Of a DNA stretch of 22,404 bases, positions 11,793 through 18,271 are shown in pieces. The stretch lies in assembly GCA_002697505.1 (NCBI GenBank), contig NZWA01000013.1:1-22404 (forward strand). The letters run 5' to 3'. Made by a program: the position numbers and the translations under genes. The stretch's first letter is position 1. Each line of letters starts with the position of its first letter. This DNA is from Flavobacteriales bacterium. GTDB taxonomy: Bacteria > Bacteroidota > Bacteroidia > Flavobacteriales > BACL11. The notes under the pieces are model-generated. The model made no database searches. It saw only the letters and a program-made list of their open reading frames with translations, and was not told the DNA's origin.

Positions 11793-12209
11793 ATGCTTAA
11801 TTTAGAAAATCTGTTTAGTTTATTTAGTCCCGAAAATGTAAAATCGGATCCTAAAACTTACCTTGACTTTGAAAATCAACCCCTTTATTATTGTGGTATG
11901 TGGAAAAAATTAATTTTAAACCACTTAAATTTTTCAAAAAAAGTAGCTAACTTCTTTGCTGCCTCTAATGGTGAATTTGATATAGAAGATATTAGAGAAG
12001 CAGGAAAATTTGTTGCATTTAATAGAGCATGGTTTTATATAAATAAATTAGATTTAAATAATGATGATCACATACTTACTATTTTAAGTTATAGTGATGA
12101 TGAATTTGTAGCTACATTAGAAATGGGTATTAAGCATTTTACATCATCAGAAGAGTACGAAAAATGTGCTAAATTACTAAAAATCAAAAACATTTCAAGA
12201 AAAAGTTAA
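11793..12209 (+). CDS. Hypothetical protein, 138 aa
   Basis: The frame also contains an ATG at 11784, but that codon lies inside the TATTTATGA motif, so I choose 11793. The product is helical and mixed in charge with aromatic clusters (QPLYYCGMWKKLILNHLNFS, then KFVAFNRAWFYINKLDLNND). The end (SEEYEKCAKLLKIKNISRK) is basic. It appears to be a soluble all-helical protein. Nothing identifies a family. A gene-free stretch of about 145 bases follows, ending in promoter P8. Confidence 0.65.
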   Translation: MLNLENLFSLFSPENVKSDPKTYLDFENQPLYYCGMWKKLILNHLNFSKKVANFFAASNGEFDIEDIREAGKFVAFNRAWFYINKLDLNNDDHILTILSYSDDEFVATLEMGIKHFTSSEEYEKCAKLLKIKNISRKS

Positions 12210-12355
12210 TCTAAGTTTGGTTACCATATCTCTTTCTAGTACCTTGGAGATACAGGGTTTTAAAGAAAATAGAGAGATAAGGGAATTAGGAATAGGGGGT
12301 GGATGATACAGGAGGGATTCGTATATTCCAGCATATTAATTAATAAATTACAATT
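12210..12355 (+). other. Intergenic leader region with alternative base pairings
   Basis: No gene fits. TATCTC at 12227-12232 can pair with GAGATA at 12247-12252. An overlapping TATCTCTTT can pair with AGAGAGATA at 12271-12279 (one G-U), so two folds exclude each other. Purine-rich sequence follows (GGGAATTAGGAATAGGGGG) and leads into promoter P8. The folds are short and could be chance in AT-rich DNA. Confidence 0.3.
12298..12329 (+). promoter_or_regulatory. Promoter P8 (weak -33 box)
   Basis: GGATTCGTATATTCCA carries the same TTCG extension and TATATTC core (12322-12328) as the other promoters, but the position expected for TTTG (12298-12301) reads GGTG. It would therefore depend on the extended -7 box or an activator. 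It leads to the gene at 12356. Confidence 0.5.
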
Positions 12356-12553
12356 ATGGCATTTAGAAATAAAGGATTAGTAGACAAAAGATTTACTAAT
12401 ATCAAATCAAAAATTAAAAACCTAGATTTAATGGTTGCAAGAGGTCAATCCTCAGCTAAAGATTTTAGAAATGGTTTAAAAGATTTATATGAATCTATAG
12501 AAGATTTAGAATCAATAGTAGAAAAAGAAGCCTCACCACTAAAATTCGGTTAA
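12356..12553 (+). CDS. Small helical protein, 65 aa
   Basis: First gene after P8, start in CAATTATG. The product is basic at the N-terminus (AFRNKGLVDKRFTNIKSKIK) with a likely coiled coil through RNGLKDLYESIEDLESIVEK and a short disordered end (ASPLKFG). No known motif. It precedes the HD hydrolase by 16 bases and is probably cotranscribed with it. Function unknown; it might be a scaffold or regulator. Confidence 0.6.
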   Translation: MAFRNKGLVDKRFTNIKSKIKNLDLMVARGQSSAKDFRNGLKDLYESIEDLESIVEKEASPLKFG

Positions 12554-12569
12554 AATAAAAATAAAAGTT

Positions 12570-13352
12570 ATGAAATTATCAGCAGAACAAATCCAATCTA
12601 ATTGGGAAATCTTTACTAATAATATAGAAACATACATATCAGGAGATAGAAAAGAAAAATTATTAAAATTTTATTCTAAATTCCAAGATAGGTTAATGTT
12701 AATGCCTGCTTCACATAAAAAAGAATACCACAATGCATTTCCAGGTGGTTATATTGAACACGTTAACAGAGTAGTAGAATGTGCTTTAAAACAATATGAT
12801 TTATGGAAAAGTGAAGGTTGTGATATGTCTACTTTTACTAAAGAAGAGTTAGTATTCTCAGCTATTAACCATGATTTAGGTAAAATGGGAGACGAAACAC
12901 ATGAATCTTATTTACCCCAGACTGATAAGTGGAGAAGAGAAAAATTAGGTGAGGATTATATGCATAACAAAGAAATTGCTTTTGCTGCAGTACCAGATAG
13001 AGGTTTATTTTTACTTCAACAACATGACGTTAAATATACTTTTAATGAAATGGTTGCTATTCAAACTCATGATGGTTTATATGATATAGCTAATGAAAAA
13101 TACCTAAAATCATATATGCCAGAAACAAAACCAAGAACTGCTTTACCTTTTATACTACATTTTGCAGATATGATGGCTGCTAGAATTGAATTTGAAAGAG
13201 AGTGGTTACCAAAATTTAAAAATAACTTGGATGGTAAAAAAGAAAATTATACATTGAATACTAATAGCAAAAAATCTAATGCTAATACTAAAAATAAAGC
13301 ATTAGGTACTATTAAAAGCGAAGGCTTAAAAAATATATTTGATAAATTATGA
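12570..13352 (+). CDS. HD-domain metal-dependent hydrolase
   Basis: The HD superfamily metal-binding pattern is complete: His64 (GGYIEHVNRV), His101-Asp102 in AINHDLGKMGD, further His residues at MHNKEIA and IQTHDGLYD, and a distal Asp200 in LHFADMMAARIE. Such proteins hydrolyse phosphate esters, often nucleotides (dNTPs, cyclic nucleotides or nucleoside monophosphates). The substrate cannot be told from sequence. Length is 260 residues; the C-terminal 45 residues are basic and Asn/Lys-rich (KNKALGTIKSEGLKNIFDKL). Start in AAAAGTTATG. The stop overlaps the next gene (ATGA). A nucleotide-pool or second-messenger role during infection is plausible. Confidence 0.82.
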   Translation: MKLSAEQIQSNWEIFTNNIETYISGDRKEKLLKFYSKFQDRLMLMPASHKKEYHNAFPGGYIEHVNRVVECALKQYDLWKSEGCDMSTFTKEELVFSAINHDLGKMGDETHESYLPQTDKWRREKLGEDYMHNKEIAFAAVPDRGLFLLQQHDVKYTFNEMVAIQTHDGLYDIANEKYLKSYMPETKPRTALPFILHFADMMAARIEFEREWLPKFKNNLDGKKENYTLNTNSKKSNANTKNKALGTIKSEGLKNIFDKL

Positions 13353-13642
13353 TCATAACAGTACCAACCATTATTATAATTCTACTTTCAGTTGTTTGTA
13401 TCATTTTAGGATTTACAACGTTAAATTTACTTAGAAAAAACGAAAAAGCAGAGGATATTGTAGTTGGATATCTTGAATACCTAGATAAAATATCTAGAGT
13501 TATTGAAGCTGCAGAAGCTAAAGTCAAAAAAATTGACATTAAAGGTTCATTTGCATCAGATGATGAAATAGGTTTTTTCTTTAAACAAATTAAACAAATA
13601 CAAAGTATCTTAAATGAGTTCCAGTTGAAAAAATTTAAATAA
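13349..13642 (+). CDS. Membrane-anchored coiled-coil protein, 97 aa
   Basis: Residues 2-24 are a long uncharged helix (IITVPTIIIILLSVVCIILG), giving one N-terminal membrane span. The remainder is a cytoplasmic, charged helix with heptad spacing (KAEDIVVGYLEYLDKISRVI, AAEAKVKKIDIKG, then KQIKQIQSILNEFQLKKF). It overlaps the HD gene by four bases and the sigma gene by one, so all three are cotranslated. An anchored helical protein just upstream of a sigma factor could hold or regulate a partner at the membrane; that is speculation. No family recognised. Confidence 0.7.
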   Translation: MIITVPTIIIILLSVVCIILGFTTLNLLRKNEKAEDIVVGYLEYLDKISRVIEAAEAKVKKIDIKGSFASDDEIGFFFKQIKQIQSILNEFQLKKFK

Positions 13643-14457
13643 TGGATGAAATAATAAGAAGGCACAAAGCCCAAAAACAGGGCAGAGTTTATTTTACAAA
13701 AGAAACAGAAAAAGCGATTGTTAGTTATAATCGCTCTTCTGATCCGGAAGAACGAAGTAAATTATATGAAGAAAAAATACATTGGGCTTTTTATAAATTA
13801 ACAGAAAATATAATTCATACCTTTAAATTTTATTATACTGATGGAGTTGAAAATCTAGAAGATCTACAACATGAAATAATGGTATTTTTATTATCAAAAA
13901 TCCATAAATTTGATCCTACTAATGGGGCTAAAGCATACTCTTATTTTGGAACTATAGTTAAAAGATGGTTAATAGTTTATAATCAAAAAAATTATGGTAA
14001 GAAAATAAATAATATTTCAATTTCAGATTTAAACCATTATTCACAATTAGATACAACAGATCCATCATTTATTACATCTAAAAGAGTTGAAGAGGATGTT
14101 CAAACAGTAATTAAACATGAGGAATTTAGTAATATGCCTCATTCTAAAATACCAAAAGAATATAAATACGAAGATAGATTGTCTTTATTTGTAGATGAAT
14201 ATATAGAATATTGTACAGATAGAATATATGAATTATTTCCTAAAGGTAATGATGCTACTATAGCTGATGCTATTTTAGAATTATTTAGAAAAAGAGATAA
14301 TATAGATGTTTTTAATAAAAAAGCACTTTATATTTACATACGTGAAATGGTTGATGTAAAAACTCCTAAAATTACAAAAATAGCAAATAAATTATATGGT
14401 ATTTTTAAAGAAAAATATTTATTCTATCTAGAACACGGTTATTTTCCTCCAAAATAG
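13642..14457 (+). CDS. Late transcription sigma factor, T4 gp55-like
   Basis: Directs RNA polymerase to late promoters. Residues about 70-115 match sigma region 2: ENLEDLQHEIMVFLLSKIHK, FDPTNGAKAYSYFGTIVKRW, the core-binding and -10-recognition helices of gp55-type factors. No region 4 (-35 recognition) is visible, as expected for gp55. At 271 aa the protein is longer than T4 gp55 (185). The extra sequence after residue 140 is helical and includes KRDNIDVFNKKALYIYIRE. The TAATG start is coupled to the membrane protein gene. The first TATTTATAA before structural genes lies 14 bases after its stop, fitting its role. Confidence 0.82.
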   Translation: MDEIIRRHKAQKQGRVYFTKETEKAIVSYNRSSDPEERSKLYEEKIHWAFYKLTENIIHTFKFYYTDGVENLEDLQHEIMVFLLSKIHKFDPTNGAKAYSYFGTIVKRWLIVYNQKNYGKKINNISISDLNHYSQLDTTDPSFITSKRVEEDVQTVIKHEEFSNMPHSKIPKEYKYEDRLSLFVDEYIEYCTDRIYELFPKGNDATIADAILELFRKRDNIDVFNKKALYIYIREMVDVKTPKITKIANKLYGIFKEKYLFYLEHGYFPPK

Positions 14458-14470
14458 TTTTAAAAATATA

Positions 14471-14479
14471 TATTTATAA
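14471..14479 (+). promoter_or_regulatory. Candidate late promoter motif TATTTATAA
   Basis: TATTTATAA at 14471-14479, ten bases before the ATG at 14490, at the head of the baseplate gene block. No -33/-7 promoter is found here. Together with the copy at 17505 it would account for transcription of the virion block. Confidence 0.5.
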
Positions 14480-14489
14480 CCAAAAAATT

Positions 14490-14831
14490 ATGGGACAATT
14501 AGATTCATTAATTTTTGGTAAAAAAACATTTTCTGATATTTTAGAAGAAATTTACCAAAATCAAAAAAAGAGAGATGCTCAAGTTGTTGCTTTAATTTCT
14601 GAGTTAAAACCTCTAGTTCAAGAAATAGGTGATGCAACTCTTATAGTACCACTTATAAAAGAATATATGGAAATAGGGGTAAAGAATGATGATGCCTTAA
14701 TTAAAATGGCTACAATCGTTCAAAGAGCACTACAAAACCAAAACGATGATGGTGGGTTAGGTATTACAGACGAAGAAAAGGAAGCATTACTAGCTGAAAT
14801 GGAGAAACTCCAGTCAGATAAAAAAGCATAA
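14490..14831 (+). CDS. Hypothetical acidic helical protein heading the virion block, 113 aa
   Basis: First gene after the TATTTATAA motif, start in AATTATG. The product is helical: GKKTFSDILEEIYQNQKKRD, then ALISELKPLVQEIGDATLIV, and a C-terminal helix (DEEKEALLAEMEKLQSDKK). This arrangement, with a central amphipathic region, resembles small assembly or chaperone proteins made beside baseplate hub genes. No signal peptide or enzymatic motif. Two bases separate it from the hub gene. The precise function is unknown. Confidence 0.65.
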   Translation: MGQLDSLIFGKKTFSDILEEIYQNQKKRDAQVVALISELKPLVQEIGDATLIVPLIKEYMEIGVKNDDALIKMATIVQRALQNQNDDGGLGITDEEKEALLAEMEKLQSDKKA

Positions 14832-14833
14832 AT

Positions 14834-16066
14834 ATGCCAAGATTATCAACCACATTAGCTTCATTTAACCCTATTGTAACTGCTAAAGCAGGTAAAGCAA
14901 ATGTTTTTGCTGCTAGGGTAAAATTTTCAATGATAGACGATAAAACCCAAAGTCAAGTATTTAAAGATTTTGGAGAATGGAGTTCTATTGGTTGTATATT
15001 TTTTGACAGGTTAAATCAACCAAATTCAAATCCTAAATTTACATCAGATAATTTTGCAAAACCATTATTTCCAAATAATTCAAATATACCTTTACATAAT
15101 GAAATAGTGTATATAATGGCATTACCTAATAGTAGTGTTCAATCTGATGTTAATAATTTATCATATTATTATTTCCAACCTATTAATATATGGAATAGTA
15201 CACATCATAATGCAATACCAGATCCTATTTATGGAGATGCAAACCCAGAATCTCAACAAGCTGATTATCAACAAACAGAAGCAGGATCAGTTAGAAGAGT
15301 AACAGATGGTGGTACTGAAATTGATTTAGGAAATAATTTTCAAGAAAAATTAGAGGTAAGAAATTTACAACCCTATGCTGGAGATTTAATATATCAAGGA
15401 AGATGGGGTCAAACACTTAGATTTGGTTCAACTGTACAAGGAGCACAAATTCCAAATCCATGGTCTAATGCTGGTGCTGATGGGGATCCTATTACTATCT
15501 TAAAAAATGGTCAACATGAAGATAGTTCTGAACCATGGATTCCACAAGTTGAAGATATTAATACAGATAAATCAAGTATTTATTTAACATCAACACAAGA
15601 AATACCAATTGATTTAGCAAGTAAAAATTATAAATCATATAACTCATCACCTGAAGCTGCTCCTAAATTTACAGGTGAACAGGTAATTATAAACTCAGGG
15701 AGATTATTATTTAATTCAAAAACAGATAATATATTATTATCATCATTTGACACAATTAATTTAAATTCAGTTAATAGTTTAAATGTTGATACTCCTAAAA
15801 CTATAATAGCATCAAAAGAAATTTATTTAGGTGATAAAAATGCAACAGAACCAGTAATATTAGGTGATAAATTTTTAGGTGACTTATCTAGATTATTAAC
15901 ATCTTTAATATCATTGTGTGGTGCTTTAGGTACTCCTATAGGAGCAGGACCACCATTTGTTGTAAATGCAGCAATACCAGGCCCTGCTACTCAAACATTA
16001 GTAAAAGCACAAAATATGCTTAATAAAATTCAACAATATAAATCAAAGGTTAGTAAATCTAAATAA
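14834..16066 (+). CDS. Baseplate hub/spike-like structural protein (gp5-like, no lysozyme)
   Basis: 410 residues, beta-rich. The N-terminal part (about 1-130) contains an OB-like domain with EWSSIGCIFFDRL and NEIVYIMALPN. The centre (about 175-240) contains LQPYAGDLIYQGRWGQTLRF and PWSNAGADGDPITILKNG, which I recognise from hub/spike proteins of marine T4-like phages. The C-terminal part has short repeated strands (NSKTDNILLSSFDTINLN, SVNSLNVDTPKT) typical of a trimeric beta-helix, then a helix. No lysozyme domain is present, unlike T4 gp5. It would form the central tail spike. The assignment is by pattern memory and position; unverified. Confidence 0.6.
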   Translation: MPRLSTTLASFNPIVTAKAGKANVFAARVKFSMIDDKTQSQVFKDFGEWSSIGCIFFDRLNQPNSNPKFTSDNFAKPLFPNNSNIPLHNEIVYIMALPNSSVQSDVNNLSYYYFQPINIWNSTHHNAIPDPIYGDANPESQQADYQQTEAGSVRRVTDGGTEIDLGNNFQEKLEVRNLQPYAGDLIYQGRWGQTLRFGSTVQGAQIPNPWSNAGADGDPITILKNGQHEDSSEPWIPQVEDINTDKSSIYLTSTQEIPIDLASKNYKSYNSSPEAAPKFTGEQVIINSGRLLFNSKTDNILLSSFDTINLNSVNSLNVDTPKTIIASKEIYLGDKNATEPVILGDKFLGDLSRLLTSLISLCGALGTPIGAGPPFVVNAAIPGPATQTLVKAQNMLNKIQQYKSKVSKSK

Positions 16067-16068
16067 AA

Positions 16069-17487
16069 ATGTCGGTATTATCAAAATTATTAGTAAAATC
16101 TACAACGCGAGTTATAAAAAATACTGCTAAATTTGAATTAGCAGTTGATGATTTAATTGAAAAATTTAATTTATCATGTCCTCCTAAAGATCAGTTACTA
16201 AAAATTGTAGAACAAAAAAACCAAATTCAATCTGCCCTACAAAATGTATTAGGTGAATTTTCTAAAGTTGATAAAACTGTTAAAACAACAGAAACAATAG
16301 TAACAACTGTAGAAGCAGCAGTTAGAGTTATTAAAGCAATCCCAGTACCAACTTCAGTACCTCCTGGTATTGGTATTCCTATTAATGTAATAACATTATT
16401 AGCTGATTCATTAGATACATTAGGAGATTTAGTAAAAGGAGCAAAGGGATCCCTTAAAATAGTTCCAACTGTATCAAAATCAGTAACTGAATCAGCACAA
16501 ACAATATTAGATAAATTAACTGAATTAGATGGAAAGCTAAATATTTGTATTGAGGAATTAGCAGAGGGAATGAATGATCAAGAAAAAAGTGAGTTATTAA
16601 ATGAAATAGGAAATGTAGCAGCAGCATCAGGTTTATCTACTAATGTAAATTTAAATGTAGCAAATGAAGAAGAATTAGTTAAAAGATTACAACCAGGAGC
16701 AACTAATAGGTTTTTATATCAAAAAACTGGATTTCCAAACCCAGACTGGTTACTTACTATAGAGTATAATAATAAAAATGAATTTACTTTTCCCCAAAGA
16801 AGAATTAGAGCAGAAAATATAAATAAATTTGATGGTAATCCTTATAAAGGTGTTGTTGTTTATAACATTTATGGTAAAAAATACTCATATAGTACATCAG
16901 TAGAAGTATTAGTTGATGAAGTTAAATTTGTAATAGAACAATTAGATACAAATTGGTATAAAAATAATAACCCTGATTTTAATACATCAGGACAATTTAA
17001 TACTCAAACTCAACAAGTAGATAGACCTTCTACTAGTACACCTACAGCACCTAGGGAACCAATTAAATTTAATATGAACCCATTATTTAATAATGGTAAA
17101 GAATCTAAAAGAATAAATTTACCAACTAATATTAATGGCTTAAACAATATACTAAATGGTAGAGTTATTACAACACGACCTTCACAATCAATAGAAATTA
17201 ATGTTGATACTGGGTTTAATGTAGGTCGTTTAGCTGGATTAGATCCATTTGTAAAACTAAAATTTACCCCAGATATACTTAAATCAATAAACCCATCACA
17301 AAATCCAGATTTTAGAGTAAGAACATTAAGTGTTACAGATGAGCGTGAATATACAAGAAAATTTACGTATAATGAACCTGGCGAATACACATTTAAATTA
17401 GAAGTTGTTGAACAATTTGATGTATTACCAACAAATAATCCTGAACTTAAAGCTGAGGCTTGGGTAAAATTATTTGAAAACGATTAA
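16069..17487 (+). CDS. Large structural protein of the baseplate block, 472 aa
   Basis: The N-terminal 200 residues are helical with a hydrophobic Pro/Gly segment (AIPVPTSVPPGIGIPINVIT, then LLADSLDTLGDLVKGAKGSL) that could insert in membrane or pack in a bundle. Next is a beta domain (PDWLLTIEYNNKNEFTFPQ, then GVVVYNIYGKKYSYS), a Thr/Pro/Gln linker at about residue 315, and a C-terminal beta-sandwich-like region (LSVTDEREYTRKFTYNEPG, EYTFKLEVVEQ). The layout suggests a tail-tip or hub-associated protein. A membrane-active segment in a tail protein hints at a DNA-injection role. No family name can be given. Confidence 0.7.
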   Translation: MSVLSKLLVKSTTRVIKNTAKFELAVDDLIEKFNLSCPPKDQLLKIVEQKNQIQSALQNVLGEFSKVDKTVKTTETIVTTVEAAVRVIKAIPVPTSVPPGIGIPINVITLLADSLDTLGDLVKGAKGSLKIVPTVSKSVTESAQTILDKLTELDGKLNICIEELAEGMNDQEKSELLNEIGNVAAASGLSTNVNLNVANEEELVKRLQPGATNRFLYQKTGFPNPDWLLTIEYNNKNEFTFPQRRIRAENINKFDGNPYKGVVVYNIYGKKYSYSTSVEVLVDEVKFVIEQLDTNWYKNNNPDFNTSGQFNTQTQQVDRPSTSTPTAPREPIKFNMNPLFNNGKESKRINLPTNINGLNNILNGRVITTRPSQSIEINVDTGFNVGRLAGLDPFVKLKFTPDILKSINPSQNPDFRVRTLSVTDEREYTRKFTYNEPGEYTFKLEVVEQFDVLPTNNPELKAEAWVKLFEND

Positions 17488-17504
17488 AAAATTAATAATA
17501 ATAA

Positions 17505-17513
17505 TATTTATAA
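17505..17513 (+). promoter_or_regulatory. Candidate late promoter motif TATTTATAA
   Basis: TATTTATAA at 17505-17513, six bases before the ATG at 17520, in a 32-base gap. If transcription starts about seven bases after the motif, the message is leaderless or nearly so. Confidence 0.45.
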
Positions 17514-17519
17514 TAAAAA

Positions 17520-17864
17520 ATGAAGTCATCAGAGTTAAAAAATTTAATAAAAGAAGCAGTTAGAGAAGCAATTCAAGAAGAATTAAAAGATATTTTATTG
17601 GAAGCTGTAAAAACTCCTAAAGTTTCTCACCAACAGATAACATCAACTCCAGTTGTAGAACATCAAGCTCCGCAACAACCAGTTATGTCAGCTTCCGAAA
17701 GACGAGAAGCATATAAAAATATATTAGGTGACACAGCAGCTGCTTTTTCAACTAACAATGTGCCTCAAAGTTTTACACCCCAACCTGGTTATGATTCAGC
17801 AAATGGAACATTACCATCAGGAGAAGTTAATATGTCACAAATAGCATCATTAATGAAAAAATAA
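17520..17864 (+). CDS. Small protein before gp25, 114 aa
   Basis: The N-terminus is an amphipathic helix (MKSSELKNLIKEAVREAIQE, then ELKDILLEAVK), followed by a Pro/Gln-rich linker (HQAPQQPVM), a second helix (SASERREAYKNILGDTAAAF) and an Asn/Gly-rich end closing with MSQIASLMKK. It looks like a scaffold, linker or assembly factor rather than an enzyme. I recall proteins of this layout in front of gp25 in marine T4-like phages, from memory. Its stop overlaps the gp25 start (TAATG), and it follows a candidate late promoter, so it is probably a virion or assembly protein. Confidence 0.65.
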   Translation: MKSSELKNLIKEAVREAIQEELKDILLEAVKTPKVSHQQITSTPVVEHQAPQQPVMSASERREAYKNILGDTAAAFSTNNVPQSFTPQPGYDSANGTLPSGEVNMSQIASLMKK

Positions 17865-18271
17865 TGGCAAGAATAATAGCAAGTAAATATCCTATTGATT
17901 CAATCGGAAGAAAAGCCGTAGGGTTTTCTCTTCCATTTAATGGACCTGCTGTTTTTAATCCTACATTTACCACTAGAGATCAAACAAAATCTAATTTAAT
18001 TAATTATTTGCTAACTAATAGAGGTGAAAGAGTATTTAATCCTAATTTTGGGGCTGATCTAAGAAATTTATTATTTGAACAAATATTAGACAGAACAACT
18101 GAAGACTTAAAAAATAGAATTCAAAATGATATTTCAATTTTTTTCCCAAATGTTGTAATATTAGAAATTCAATTTGACAATGAACCAGATAATAATGAAA
18201 TTAATTTTACATTAACTTATCAAATCCAAAATTTTGATATTACTGATGAAATAAACATACTACTACAATAA
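17864..18271 (+). CDS. 25: Baseplate wedge protein gp25
   Basis: A component of the baseplate wedge with the gpW/gp25 lysozyme-like fold. The family core is clear: SNLINYLLTNRGERVFNPNF (residues about 45-64), GADLRNLLFEQILDRTTEDL, then the C-terminal strand pair (EINFTLTYQIQNFDITDE). Length is 135 residues against 132 in T4. It interacts with gp6 and the sheath-initiating region of the baseplate. The start overlaps the preceding stop and its own stop overlaps the gp6 start (TAATG), the 25-6 order expected for T4-like wedge modules. Confident. Confidence 0.93.
   Translation: MARIIASKYPIDSIGRKAVGFSLPFNGPAVFNPTFTTRDQTKSNLINYLLTNRGERVFNPNFGADLRNLLFEQILDRTTEDLKNRIQNDISIFFPNVVILEIQFDNEPDNNEINFTLTYQIQNFDITDEINILLQ

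Noticed and set aside
13312..13674. Minus-strand frame of 120 codons opposite the membrane protein gene
   Set aside because: Antisense of coupled + strand genes; Leu/Ile/Ser-rich as expected for a shadow.
17010..17390. Minus-strand frame of 126 codons inside the 472-residue virion gene
   Set aside because: Shadow of a clearly coding + strand gene; no regulatory signals.
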